Origin: Psychroflexus planctonicus
Lineage (GTDB): Bacteria > Bacteroidota > Bacteroidia > Flavobacteriales > Flavobacteriaceae
Reading direction: 5' to 3'
Assembly: GCF_014640195.1 (NCBI RefSeq)
Contig: NZ_BMGM01000003.1
Location: 1-64,000 of the forward strand
Length of the DNA: 64,000 bases
Part shown: one piece after another, positions 35,304-44,594 of the stretch
Layout: the number at the start of each line of letters is the position of its first letter
Numbering within the stretch: the first letter of the stretch is position 1
Notes under the pieces: model-generated
Database searches by the model: none
What the model was told of the DNA's origin: nothing
Seen by the model: only the letters and a program-made list of their open reading frames with translations
Program-made: the position numbers and the translations under genes

Positions 35304-36571
35304 TACAATAGTGATTTTAAGATTTCAACAAAGTTGAAAACATCTTGATATGAATTATAGAGTGGAGCAGGAGCAACGCGAATTACATCGGGTTCGCGCC
35401 AATCGGCAATCACTCCTTTTTGGGTTAATGCATCAAATAAAGCTTTGTCTGCATCTTTTACTTGAATAGAAAGTTGGCAACCTCGTTCTGATGGATTTCT
35501 AGGCGTAATGATGTGTATTTTATCATTGTTGATTTCGTCGATCAAATATTCCAGATAACCTGTAATTTGTTCAGATTTGGCTCTGATGTTTTCAAATCCA
35601 GCATCTTCAAAAACCGCTAATGAAGCTCGAATAGCCGCCATGGACAAAATGGGTGGATTGCTCAATTGCCAACCTTCTGCACCGGGAATCGGGTCAAATT
35701 CTTGACGCATATTAAAGCGCGTATCTTTGTTGTGTCCCCACCAACCTACAAAGCGTTTCAGGTTTTTGTTGTGGGCATGGCGTTCATGCACAAAGCAACC
35801 GCCTAAACTTCCTGGACCAGAATTGAGATATTTATAGGTACACCAAACGGCAAAATCAGCCCCTACATCATGTAGATTCGGCTGAATGTTTCCTGCGCCA
35901 TGCGCTAAATCGAACCCTACAACAATGCCATTTTCATGTCCTAATTGGGTTATTTTTTCCATGTCGTAAAACTGACCTGAATAATAATTGGTGTTTCCAA
36001 TCATCAGCAAAGCAATTTCATCGCCTTGGTCTTGTATGATTTTTTCTAAATCTGCTAAATGGCAGAGATTATCTTCTGCTCGGGGTTTCCATAAAATCAA
36101 TCCGTCTTTTGGATCGATGTTATGAAACTTTAATTGCGATTCTACTGCATATTTATCAGAAGGAAATGCATCCGCTTCAATAACAATTTTATAGCGTTTT
36201 GCAGTAGGCTGAAAAAACGAAACCATCATTAAATGAAGGTTAGTAGTCAAAGTGTTCATTACCACAACTTCTTGTGGTTTGGCACCAACAATTTTTGCCA
36301 TGGCTTCGCTTAAAAACTCATGGTAAGGCATCCAAGGATGTTTGGCATCGGTATGTCCTTCTACGCCTAGATTTGCCCAATCCGTGAGTTCTTGCTGAAT
36401 GTATTCTTGGGTTAATTTAGGCTGTAATCCTAATGAATTTCCGCATAAATAAATGTGTTCATCTCCATTTTTTTGAAGTGGAATATGAAATGCTTGTCGG
36501 TATTTTTGTAGTGAATCTTTTGCATCTAATTCTTTTGCAAATTCACGGGTATTTTGAAAAGTTGCTATCAT
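35303..36571 (-). CDS. kynU: Kynureninase
   Basis: PLP-dependent hydrolase that cleaves kynurenine or 3-hydroxykynurenine into (3-hydroxy)anthranilate and alanine. The PLP lysine is in WCTYKYLNSGPGSLGG, with VVGFDLAHGAGN before it and the WWGHN segment after it. Other typical parts are YLCGNSLGLQPK near residue 41 and the NPPIL block. At 422 residues the length is normal. It starts 4 bases inside the end of the lipoprotein gene and is coupled to KMO by TAATG. Confidence 0.95.
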   Translation of the reverse strand: MIATFQNTREFAKELDAKDSLQKYRQAFHIPLQKNGDEHIYLCGNSLGLQPKLTQEYIQQELTDWANLGVEGHTDAKHPWMPYHEFLSEAMAKIVGAKPQEVVVMNTLTTNLHLMMVSFFQPTAKRYKIVIEADAFPSDKYAVESQLKFHNIDPKDGLILWKPRAEDNLCHLADLEKIIQDQGDEIALLMIGNTNYYSGQFYDMEKITQLGHENGIVVGFDLAHGAGNIQPNLHDVGADFAVWCTYKYLNSGPGSLGGCFVHERHAHNKNLKRFVGWWGHNKDTRFNMRQEFDPIPGAEGWQLSNPPILSMAAIRASLAVFEDAGFENIRAKSEQITGYLEYLIDEINNDKIHIITPRNPSERGCQLSIQVKDADKALFDALTQKGVIADWREPDVIRVAPAPLYNSYQDVFNFVEILKSLL

Positions 36572-37245
36572 TTTTTAATCGCTATATCGGTAAAATAAAT
36601 TCGGAAGCTGCCGTCTTGGTTTCGTCTATCTGTGCTAATTTTAATTCCTTCGTAAGTTTTGTAATTGTCCCAAACGTTGATGATTCTTGGCTCTTCACTG
36701 CCTGAAGGGAAAAAGCTCCATTCTTCAATTTTGAAATCATCGTTGAAATATAATTTGTAAGTGTCTCCAGGCGTGTAACCACCTTCTTCTTTAAAATTAA
36801 TAACCAATTCGGTGAGTTCTTTTTCATGGAAAGGAGAAATGGTTTTTTCATTGATTTCGTGGTCGTAACCATCCGTCCACATCAGTTGAAAAGGAAACAA
36901 TAACCAATACGAATCATTGATGAAAGCTTGGTGAATTTGTTGGTCAGGATTGTTATTGATGTTGGTGCCAACTTCTTCACCTTCTACTTTCATGTACACC
37001 ATATCATCTTTTACTTGCCAACGCCATTCGCGTTTAAATTCTTTTCCTTGGTTGTTTACATTGAAGGTGAATTCGATTTCTTTTACGTCATTCCAATTCT
37101 CAAAGCCATTGGCATTGGCTAATTTTTCGATGTAGGTAAGCTCAGCTTCTTCTTGGCTCGTATGGTTTTTCTCTTCTGAAGTATTCGTGTTTTTATTGCA
37201 ACTGAGCAGTAGAGAGAAAAACAATAAGTAACAAAAGGCTTTCAT
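36568..37245 (-). CDS. Lipoprotein of unknown function heading the kynurenine operon
   Basis: A 225-residue exported lipoprotein: signal peptide with lipobox LLLSCNK (C16 would be lipidated), then a Ser/Thr/Glu-rich linker. The mature part, rich in Trp, Tyr and acidic residues, reads like an extended beta-sheet protein, with KEIEFTFNVN, EWRWQVKDDMVYM and TDGYDHEI among the segments. I do not recognise a family with certainty. It overlaps kynU by 4 bases (ATGA), so it is probably the first gene of the operon. No catalytic motif was seen. Confidence 0.75.
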   Translation of the reverse strand: MKAFCYLLFFSLLLSCNKNTNTSEEKNHTSQEEAELTYIEKLANANGFENWNDVKEIEFTFNVNNQGKEFKREWRWQVKDDMVYMKVEGEEVGTNINNNPDQQIHQAFINDSYWLLFPFQLMWTDGYDHEINEKTISPFHEKELTELVINFKEEGGYTPGDTYKLYFNDDFKIEEWSFFPSGSEEPRIINVWDNYKTYEGIKISTDRRNQDGSFRIYFTDIAIKK

Positions 37246-37330
37246 GCTATTTTTGTTGTAAAGATACCTTAAATTATAAAGCCTTACAAGCTTTAAGGTA
37301 TTTTGAAATGATGCTGACTGATGACTATTT

Positions 37331-38323
37331 TCAATCTTCAGTTCGAATAAAATCGGATACTAGAAAACTGATGGATTTTCCGATTAGCGTATATTCATGT
37401 GGTGCAGCTTCACAAATGTGCAAATAATGAATTTCGTGCTTTCTAATCAATTTCATTAAGGATCGAATTACGTTAAGTGAAAATCCAGAAGGAGTAACTG
37501 CACTTGAATTGAAATTTTGTATAACATCACAATCCAATTCTACACCAAATTTTCCTTTTAAAAAATCTAATGAAGACTTCATTTTAATAAGCTTATCTAA
37601 GCTAGTAAGGTGTAAACAGTCTTCAAAAAAATGATATTTTATTTTCTTATTGGCATCCATGCTATCAAAAATAGCTTGTGGAGTATAATTTTTATGTAAA
37701 CCAAAAATACTGTAGCGGTCTAAGTAATTTTCAGCTATGGCATAGCTAAATCCGTTGCCGCTATGTCTAAAACCCATTGGTCTTAAATCGGTATGTGCAT
37801 CGATATTAGCTACATGAATAGGTTTATCCATAGCCATTGAACAGCCTTTTATAATACCATAAGCATTGTTGTGTCCGCCACCAATTACGATGGGTATTTT
37901 GCCTGCTTTTACTATTACCTCGACAACTTCCGCTACTGCTTGATCAATTTTACTGACAATATCACCCAATTTCTGGTAGTAATTTTCATCAGATAGCGGA
38001 ATGCTGTTGGCTTTTTGCATCCAAGATTTGCAGTCTATTTCTCCTAATAAAAGCAATTGATTTGGATTATTGTATGCATTGGCTTGTATATTCAAAAAGG
38101 CATTTAAAAAAACATCCCAAGTTTTTGCAGCTCCTGGTTTCCCGCGATTTGCACGTATACCAATATCTTCAGGAATTCCTAATAAAACATATTTAGCCGA
38201 TGAATTTTGTAATTCATCTAAATAAGAAATCAACTGAATTTTTTCACCAAATTTAGTTTCTTCAGGTCTTTTGTGAACATATTGATTTAACTGCTCTTGT
38301 TGGTATAGGTTTAGGTTAATCAT
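37331..38323 (-). CDS. hutG: Formimidoylglutamase, arginase superfamily
   Basis: Arginase-fold manganese hydrolase of 330 residues. The metal ligands are H151 in IGGGHNNAYG and D175, H177 and D179 in NIDAHTDLRP, with later acidic ligands in ELDCDV. Its operon partner hutI makes N-formimidoyl-L-glutamate, so hydrolysis of that compound to glutamate and formamide is the likely reaction. hutI overlaps it by 4 bases. hutH and hutU are not in the window. Confidence 0.87.
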   Translation of the reverse strand: MINLNLYQQEQLNQYVHKRPEETKFGEKIQLISYLDELQNSSAKYVLLGIPEDIGIRANRGKPGAAKTWDVFLNAFLNIQANAYNNPNQLLLLGEIDCKSWMQKANSIPLSDENYYQKLGDIVSKIDQAVAEVVEVIVKAGKIPIVIGGGHNNAYGIIKGCSMAMDKPIHVANIDAHTDLRPMGFRHSGNGFSYAIAENYLDRYSIFGLHKNYTPQAIFDSMDANKKIKYHFFEDCLHLTSLDKLIKMKSSLDFLKGKFGVELDCDVIQNFNSSAVTPSGFSLNVIRSLMKLIRKHEIHYLHICEAAPHEYTLIGKSISFLVSDFIRTED

Positions 38324-39567
38324 GCTTTGTGGATTTGTGGTTGACCTTTTATGTATACTTCTTCAATGTGATTACATCCAAATGAATAGGGGAGAAATGC
38401 GTAAGAATGAATGGGTTCGGTAATTATCAAGTTAGCTAATTTTCCTTTGGTGATGCTGCCTACTTTATTTTCAACTTGCATAGCAAATGCAGCATTAATG
38501 GTTGCTGCGTTAATGGCTTCTTCAGGCGTCATTTTCATTTTGATGCAAGCTAAGGAAACTACAAAATTCATATTCCCGCTTGGTGTGCTTCCTGGGTTGT
38601 AATCGCTAGCTAAAACTATGGGTAAATTGTTTTCAATTAATTTTCGAGCTGGCGTGTAAGGGATTTCTAAATAAAATGAACAGGAAGGCAAAGCGACTGG
38701 CAGCGTAGAAGATGCTTTTAAATGCTGAATATCTTCTTCGGTTAAAACTTCTAAATGGTCTACACTAAGCACATTATTTTCGGCACAAAGCTGTAATCCA
38801 CCAAAGGAAGTAAATTGGTTAACATGAACCTTTGCGGGTAAATTGTATTTTTTTCCAGCATCAATTTTGCGTTGGGTGTCTTCTATTTCGAAGTAGTTTT
38901 TCTCACAAAAAATATCGATAAAGTCGGCTAAATCTTCTTCTACAATTTTAGGAAGCATTTCATCGATTACTTCATCTATATAGGCAGAAGTATTTCCATT
39001 GAAACTTTTAGGTAATGCGTGCGCTCCGAGAAAAGTTGTTTTAATGGGTAAATCGAATTCTTTTTGAAGCCGTTTGGCCACGCGAAGCATTTTCATTTCG
39101 GCTTCTGCCGTTAAACCATAACCGGATTTAATTTCAATGGCACCCGTTCCCATGGCAATCACTTCTTGTAAACGTATTTTCGATTGTTGGTATAAATCTG
39201 CTTCTGAAGTTTGTTGAAGTTTTTCAGCAGAATTGATTATTCCACCGCCTTTGGCTGCAATTTCCGCATAGGTTAAACCTTTAATGCGATCTACAAATTC
39301 ACTTTCTCTATTTCCTGCGTATACCAGGTGTGTATGCGAATCTACCCAAGTAGGCAACACAATTTTGCCTGTACAATCAATGATTTTGAAGTTAGCATGA
39401 TTTTCAAAAGTGTCCATAGCACCATAATCGCTTATGATTCCATCTTCTACTTTTAACCAAGCATTTTTTAAGGTAGGTAGGTGTTGAAGTTCTTTTCCTT
39501 TTACAACTTGAGTTTGATTTTCTCTAACTTGAAGGAGTTCTTTGATATTGATTAAAATAAAATTCAT
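38320..39567 (-). CDS. hutI: Imidazolonepropionase
   Basis: Amidohydrolase-superfamily enzyme that opens 4-imidazolone-5-propionate to formimidoylglutamate in histidine breakdown. The metal-binding HxH is in VDSHTHLVYAGNRESEF, with KSGYGLTAEAEMKML, FLGAHALP and VDHLEVL further on, and DYNPGSTPSGNM near the end. I chose the ATG at 39567, giving 415 residues; an ATG eight codons upstream (39591) is also open. It is co-transcribed with hutG through a 4-base overlap. Confidence 0.93.
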   Translation of the reverse strand: MNFILINIKELLQVRENQTQVVKGKELQHLPTLKNAWLKVEDGIISDYGAMDTFENHANFKIIDCTGKIVLPTWVDSHTHLVYAGNRESEFVDRIKGLTYAEIAAKGGGIINSAEKLQQTSEADLYQQSKIRLQEVIAMGTGAIEIKSGYGLTAEAEMKMLRVAKRLQKEFDLPIKTTFLGAHALPKSFNGNTSAYIDEVIDEMLPKIVEEDLADFIDIFCEKNYFEIEDTQRKIDAGKKYNLPAKVHVNQFTSFGGLQLCAENNVLSVDHLEVLTEEDIQHLKASSTLPVALPSCSFYLEIPYTPARKLIENNLPIVLASDYNPGSTPSGNMNFVVSLACIKMKMTPEEAINAATINAAFAMQVENKVGSITKGKLANLIITEPIHSYAFLPYSFGCNHIEEVYIKGQPQIHKA

Positions 39568-39705
39568 AGTTGGGTTTGGTTGGAGATTCAATTTTAGTCA
39601 AAATAAGTGAAATATAAAAATGTAGGATTTTGAGTATTGAATTTTAGTATGTAAAAATGATGTAAAGAAGTTATTTCGATAGTCTAAACTTAATAAGTAT
39701 AAAAC

Positions 39706-39737
39706 AAAAAAGCTTCGAAATACATTCCGAAGCTTTT
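39706..39737 (-). terminator. Terminator after the OmpA-like gene
   Basis: AAAAGCTTCG (39708-39717) pairs with CGAAGCTTTT (39728-39737). Read on the minus strand the 10-bp stem is followed by TTTTTTG, making an intrinsic terminator 24 bases after the OmpA-like stop codon. Confidence 0.8.
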
Positions 39738-39761
39738 GGTGAAAATTTTGTTTTACTATCT

Positions 39762-40649
39762 TTATTCTTCCATTAAAGCCATGAATTTTTCAACATTTGG
39801 CATTAGTGTAATGGTTGTTCTTCTGTTTTTTGCTCTTCCTTCAGCCGTTTCATTATCTGCAATTGGTTTGTGGAAACTTCTACTAGAAGCAATTAATTGA
39901 GCTCCATCTACTTCAAATTTATCTTCCATTAAACGCACAACAGAAATTGCTCTTTTTGAAGCTAACACCCAGTTGTCTTCTAAATACGAATCTGGAACAA
40001 CTTTTTGTGCATCGGCGTGTCCTTCTACTAAAACTTCCATATTGGGTTCAGACTTGATTAAATCTGCTAATTCACTTATTAAATTATGGGCTGAGGCATT
40101 TACCCAAGCGCTTCCACTTTTAAATAAAACAGAATTATTAATGGTTATTTTAACTACAGGATGACTCACATCTACGCTTAAACCTTCCATAGAAGTAGCA
40201 TGGGTTTCAACTTCATCGGATTCAACAGATTCTACATCTGCATTTCCACTAAAAGCCGCTTTCATTTTTTGCTCCATGTTATAGGCAATTGCTACATTCA
40301 AAGAATCAGTTAGCGTTTTGGCATTGGCTAATTTAGTTGAATCTACATTTTGCAGGGTTCTGCGCATACTTTCTTTGGCTTTTGGGCTAGCTATAGAGCC
40401 ATCTTCACCAAGCGCAATTTTATTTTTGTTATCCTGCTGAAGACTGTTAATTTTTTGATTGTATGCAGCAACTGTTGCTGCTAGGTCTTCAGACTCTGCT
40501 TTACATTCTTTTGCTTCATTTTGCGCTTTACTCAATTCACTTTCTGTAGACATCAGTTTATTTTCTGCTTGGCTAAGTTTCTTTTTTGAAACACAAGCTG
40601 TTAAACTAATTAGAATAGTAATTGATGCTAAATAAATTATTTTTTTCAT
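39762..40649 (-). CDS. OmpA-family outer-membrane lipoprotein
   Basis: A 295-residue exported protein with a signal peptide and lipobox LTAC (C19). Residues 25-80 form a predicted coiled coil (SQAENKLMSTESELSKAQN). The C-terminal OmpA domain binds peptidoglycan: VLFKSGSAWVNASAHNLI, EVLVEGHADAQK and ASKRAISVVRLMED are recognisable. It would anchor the outer membrane to the cell wall. It is monocistronic with its own terminator. Confidence 0.88.
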   Translation of the reverse strand: MKKIIYLASITILISLTACVSKKKLSQAENKLMSTESELSKAQNEAKECKAESEDLAATVAAYNQKINSLQQDNKNKIALGEDGSIASPKAKESMRRTLQNVDSTKLANAKTLTDSLNVAIAYNMEQKMKAAFSGNADVESVESDEVETHATSMEGLSVDVSHPVVKITINNSVLFKSGSAWVNASAHNLISELADLIKSEPNMEVLVEGHADAQKVVPDSYLEDNWVLASKRAISVVRLMEDKFEVDGAQLIASSRSFHKPIADNETAEGRAKNRRTTITLMPNVEKFMALMEE

Positions 40650-40716
40650 TGATATTGTTTTAAAGAAAGCGCTAATATATTGAAAAAAATAAAAGCGAAA
40701 TTAAATTTTGGCGATT

Positions 40717-41370
40717 TTACAACTTTTCTCCGTAGGCTAAGTCGCCAGCATCACCTAATCCGGGTATAATATAGGATTTTTTATCTAAGCCTTGATCTAT
40801 TTTAGCAATCCAGAGATGTGTATTTTCAGGAAGTTTATTTTTCAGTAATTCAATTCCTTCAGGGGCTGCAACTACGGCAAAAATATGAATTTCTTTAGGA
40901 GTTGAATTTTTGGTTAGTGTTTCAAACACGTGCCATATAGAATTGCCAGAAGCTAACATCGGGTCGGCAATAATTAAAATACGATCTTTTATTTCTGGAG
41001 TGGATAAATATTCGACTTCAATGCTAAAGTCAATTCCATTTTTATGCATTTTTCGATAAGCCGAAATAAAGGCATTATCTGCTTGATCTAGGTAACTTAA
41101 AATTCCGTTATGTAAAGCAATTCCAGCTCGTAGAATAGAACAAATAACCGGTTGTTCTGTAAATTTAAAAGCTTTAGTTGAAGCTAAAGGCGTTTCTATA
41201 TTAACCGGTTTATAGTTGGTTGTTTTACTAAATTCATAAGCAAGAATTTCACCAATACGTTCCATGTTTTTTCTAAAACGCATACTATCTTTTTGAACTT
41301 TTTTATCTCTTAATTCATCTACAAAAACCTGTAAGAGTGAATTTTCATTGCCTAAGTGATGTACAATCAT
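40717..41370 (-). CDS. upp: Uracil phosphoribosyltransferase
   Basis: Salvage enzyme that joins uracil with PRPP to make UMP. The PRPP-binding loop is ILIIADPMLASGNSIW, and the uracil-binding C-terminal block YIIPGLGDAGDLAYG is intact. An RAGI segment (ILRAGIALHNG) is also typical. Length of 217 residues is normal. It follows the SLC13-family gene by 12 bases and may share its transcript. Confidence 0.95.
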   Translation of the reverse strand: MIVHHLGNENSLLQVFVDELRDKKVQKDSMRFRKNMERIGEILAYEFSKTTNYKPVNIETPLASTKAFKFTEQPVICSILRAGIALHNGILSYLDQADNAFISAYRKMHKNGIDFSIEVEYLSTPEIKDRILIIADPMLASGNSIWHVFETLTKNSTPKEIHIFAVVAAPEGIELLKNKLPENTHLWIAKIDQGLDKKSYIIPGLGDAGDLAYGEKL

Positions 41371-41382
41371 ATTTAATTTCTT

Positions 41383-42852
41383 TTAACGTATTAGTGGTGC
41401 GGTTGCCAACACAAACAAAATTACAAGAATTGGTCCTAAAATACCTAACAAAATTCCACCATATCTAAATTCTTTTTGTTCTAACATTCCTGTACTAAAT
41501 GCAATGGCATTTGGTGGAGTAGAAACCGGCAAAAGTAAAGCACAAGATGCACTTAACGCAATGATGAAAACCATTACAGATGGTGCACCCAATTGATTCA
41601 TCTGTATTAACGAAATACTAATCGGAATCATGATGGTTGCGGTTGCGGTGTTACTCATGATGTTTGATAAAATTACTGTAATTAAACCAAAAACAAGATA
41701 TAGCAGGAAGATATTTATATTTTCAAAAGCTACAAGGCTAATAAAATAATCGGCTAAACCATATTGTTGAACAGCTAATCCCAAAGCAAGCCCACCAGCA
41801 ACCAGCATTAAAGTATCCCAAGGTAATTGTCTAACATCATCTGCATCAATTATACCTAACATGGTTAAACCTACAATGGGAATACCCGAAACCGCTGCTA
41901 CAGGAATGCCTGTCCATTGTGAAGAAAGCCAAAAAATTAAAGTAATTACCAAGACCACTAACATAATGCGTTGTTGCGTTTTGTTAACTTCGGTTTCACT
42001 TTCACCATCTTCATCGGTATCATCAATTTTGGTTTGCTCGTTGGTTAGAAAATCCAAAGAAAGCCGTTTAGCTTTGAATTTGTATTTCATTAAAAGCGCT
42101 TTCCAAAAAATAAGAATCAATAATAACGAAACTGGAATACCAATTATCATCCATTCAATAAAACTGATGCTAATTCCAACTCCTTCTAAAGCGCCGACAG
42201 CAATAGCATTAGGAGCAGAACCAATAATAGTTCCCATTCCGCCAATAGCTGCTGCAGTAGGAATACCAATTAGTAAAGATTTAGTTATAGGAGCATTTTT
42301 GCCAAATTGGGTTAAAATTGGCGCAATGGTGGCAATCATCATAGCTGTTGTTGCCGTGTTGCTCATTAACATAGAAAGCACGCCGGTAATCATCATCAAT
42401 CCCAATAAGATGTATTTAGATTGATTCCCCAATTTAGGAACAGTAACTTTCAATAAGGCAGCATCTAATTTGGTTTTCTTCATTCCTTCAGCTAGAAAAA
42501 ATCCACCTAAGAATAACCAAATCACCGAGTCAGACCAAGTATTTACGTATTGTTTTACGTCTTCTGCTTCTTGATAACCCATGCTAAAAACCAGAAACCC
42601 AATAATTAAAATCCCCACCGCAAAAGGTGGAATAGCTTCCGTAACCCAAAGCGCAATGGCAAAAAATAAGATGAACATTACATTGGTTTGTGGGTCGGTA
42701 AAACTATCGTCTTTTAAAAAGTATACACCAGCAAAGCCAATTAATAAGGACAATACAAATAAGGTTATCCTGCTTTGCCAATTGATGCGTTTGTATATCT
42801 TCTTGTTTAATTTTACAAGTAACTTGAGCGAATAACTTCTAGAATCTGGCAT
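41383..42852 (-). CDS. SLC13/DASS-family anion transporter
   Basis: Inner-membrane symporter of 489 residues with about twelve hydrophobic segments. The duplicated SNTA signatures (MSNTATTAMM near residue 163 and MSNTATATIM near 394) are the substrate and sodium-binding motifs of the divalent-anion:sodium symporter family. Other marks are LWVTEAIPPF and GSAPNAIAVG. Probable substrates are dicarboxylates, or sulfate or phosphate. Its link with upp is by position only. Confidence 0.88.
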   Translation of the reverse strand: MPDSRSYSLKLLVKLNKKIYKRINWQSRITLFVLSLLIGFAGVYFLKDDSFTDPQTNVMFILFFAIALWVTEAIPPFAVGILIIGFLVFSMGYQEAEDVKQYVNTWSDSVIWLFLGGFFLAEGMKKTKLDAALLKVTVPKLGNQSKYILLGLMMITGVLSMLMSNTATTAMMIATIAPILTQFGKNAPITKSLLIGIPTAAAIGGMGTIIGSAPNAIAVGALEGVGISISFIEWMIIGIPVSLLLILIFWKALLMKYKFKAKRLSLDFLTNEQTKIDDTDEDGESETEVNKTQQRIMLVVLVITLIFWLSSQWTGIPVAAVSGIPIVGLTMLGIIDADDVRQLPWDTLMLVAGGLALGLAVQQYGLADYFISLVAFENINIFLLYLVFGLITVILSNIMSNTATATIMIPISISLIQMNQLGAPSVMVFIIALSASCALLLPVSTPPNAIAFSTGMLEQKEFRYGGILLGILGPILVILFVLATAPLIR

Positions 42853-43001
42853 AAGACAAAATTCGGATTTTTAGTTGTTTCTAAAAATGACGATTATCAC
42901 TCAGCTAATTTATTGAATATATTGCTTATTTAAAACTAAATTAAATTAGATTATTCGTAGTTATTTGTAGTTTCTTTACGAAAAAAAAGCTTTTCATTCT
43001 T

Positions 43002-43025
43002 TAATTTTGCAAAATATTAATTTTG
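43002..43025 (+). promoter_or_regulatory. Two candidate -7 boxes before the ornithine aminotransferase gene
   Basis: TAATTTTG occurs at 43002-43009 and again at 43018-43025, each preceded by T and each matching TAnnTTTG; the ATG is at 43039. The start-proximal copy leaves a 13-base leader. No matching -33 TTG was found at the ideal distance for either. Confidence 0.4.
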
Positions 43026-43038
43026 ATAAAATAGTTAT

Positions 43039-44319
43039 ATGAAAGTTGAAGATATAAAAAGTTCTGAGCAGGCAATTGCATTAGAAGACAAACATGGAGC
43101 CCACAATTATCATCCGCTTCCTGCGGTTTTAAAGAAAGGGAAAGGTGTTTATGTTTGGGATGTGGAAGGAAAAAAATATTACGATTTTCTTTCTGCTTAT
43201 TCTGCTGTAAACCAAGGTCATTGCCATCCAAGAATTATAAAAGCCATGACAAAGCAGTCTGAAACCATCACGCTTACTTCACGTGCTTTCCATAACAATG
43301 TATTAGGTGTTTTTGAAAAATATGCTACAGAATATTTCAACTTCGACAAATTGTTACCTATGAATACAGGTGCTGAAGCGGTTGAAACGGCTATCAAAAT
43401 CTGTAGAAAATGGGCTTATGAGAAAAAAGGAATTGCAGAAACAGAAGCACAAATCGTTGTTTTTGAAAATAACTTCCACGGAAGAACAACAACTATAATT
43501 TCGTTTAGTAACGATGAAGGTGCGCGTAAAAACTTTGGTCCTTACACGCCAGGATTCATCAAGGTAGCTTATGATGATTCAGCTTCTTTAGAAAAAGTAT
43601 TAAAAGAAAACAAAAATATTGCAGGTGTTTTAATTGAACCTATTCAAGGTGAAGCAGGTGTTTACACGCCAGCTGATTCGTTTATTCCCAAAGTAAAAGA
43701 AATGTGTAATGAACACAATGTGTTGTTCATGGCAGACGAAATTCAAACCGGAATTGCTAGAACAGGTTCATTATTAGCTGTTTGTGGAAAATGTAATTGC
43801 CAAGGTCATTGTGAACGTCAAGAAACCTATTCAAGACCAGATTTGTTGATTTTAGGTAAAGCTTTATCTGGTGGGGCTTATCCTGTTTCAGCCGTTTTAG
43901 CCGATGATGAAATCATGAATGTTATTCAGCCTGGTCAACACGGTTCAACTTTTGGTGGAAATCCTGTTGCTGCTGCCGTAGCCATGGAAGCTTTAGAAGT
44001 GGTTCGTGATGAAAAACTGGCTCAAAACGCAAGAAGCTTAGGCGATTTATTTAGAAGCGAATTGAATAAATACATTGAAAATTCTAACATTGTAAATCTT
44101 GTTCGTGGACGTGGCTTATTAAATGCTATAGTTATTAACGATTCTGAAGACAGCTCAACAGCTTGGAATATTTGTGTTGCCTTGAAAGAAAATGGTTTAT
44201 TAGCGAAGCCAACTCACGGTAACATTATTCGTTTTGCGCCACCTTTAGTTATTAATGAAGAGCAAATTTTAGACTGTGTAAAAATCATCACAGACACCTT
44301 AAAGCAGTTTGAGAAGTAA
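43039..44319 (+). CDS. rocD: Ornithine--oxo-acid aminotransferase with Cys-rich loop
   Basis: PLP-dependent class III aminotransferase of 426 residues that converts ornithine into glutamate semialdehyde. The PLP lysine is K274 in LLILGKALSGG; PMNTGAEAVETAIK, FHGRT and ADEIQTGIARTG are all typical. Between residues 245 and 266 lies an extra loop with C249, C252, C254 and C258 (VCGKCNCQGHCERQE), where usual enzymes have a short turn. This loop could bind a metal or sense redox state; its function is unknown. The gene is monocistronic with a strong terminator. Confidence 0.9.
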   Translation: MKVEDIKSSEQAIALEDKHGAHNYHPLPAVLKKGKGVYVWDVEGKKYYDFLSAYSAVNQGHCHPRIIKAMTKQSETITLTSRAFHNNVLGVFEKYATEYFNFDKLLPMNTGAEAVETAIKICRKWAYEKKGIAETEAQIVVFENNFHGRTTTIISFSNDEGARKNFGPYTPGFIKVAYDDSASLEKVLKENKNIAGVLIEPIQGEAGVYTPADSFIPKVKEMCNEHNVLFMADEIQTGIARTGSLLAVCGKCNCQGHCERQETYSRPDLLILGKALSGGAYPVSAVLADDEIMNVIQPGQHGSTFGGNPVAAAVAMEALEVVRDEKLAQNARSLGDLFRSELNKYIENSNIVNLVRGRGLLNAIVINDSEDSSTAWNICVALKENGLLAKPTHGNIIRFAPPLVINEEQILDCVKIITDTLKQFEK

Positions 44320-44342
44320 AATACAGTAAATATTTTTATATC

Positions 44343-44377
44343 AACCGTTTACATTTTTTAATGTGAGCGGTTTTTTT
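44343..44377 (+). terminator. Terminator of rocD
   Basis: AACCGTTTACATT pairs with AATGTGAGCGGTT (13 bp with two G-U pairs) over a TTTT loop and is followed by a T tract to 44377. It lies 23 bases after the rocD stop. Confidence 0.85.
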
Positions 44378-44447
44378 ATTGGTCTCAAGTTTAGTTAAAA
44401 CTATGCAGTTTGGTGCATCCGCTTTGCCTTCTAAAAACTTATTAAAC

Positions 44448-44505
44448 GCCACGAATACACAAATACATATGGTTTGTACTTTAAAATCATTATTGTATTC
44501 GTGGC
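44448..44505. repeat. Inverted repeat with the CCACGAAT motif
   Basis: GCCACGAATACA (44448-44459) and TGTATTCGTGGC (44494-44505) are perfectly complementary arms of 12 bases around an AT-rich 34-base spacer. The arm shares CCACGAAT.CA with the repeats at 5817 and 5953. Confidence 0.75.
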
Positions 44506-44594
44506 AAAACAAACTTTCGGTCTACAAACAAACCTACAATAGTAATTTTTATAATTAATTGAATTCAGATTAAAATTTAATGATGGCTCTAAAT

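Noticed and set aside
41861-42424. Plus-strand open frame of 187 codons opposite the SLC13 gene
   Set aside because: It mirrors the hydrophobic codons of a well-supported transporter on the other strand and has no recognisable domain.
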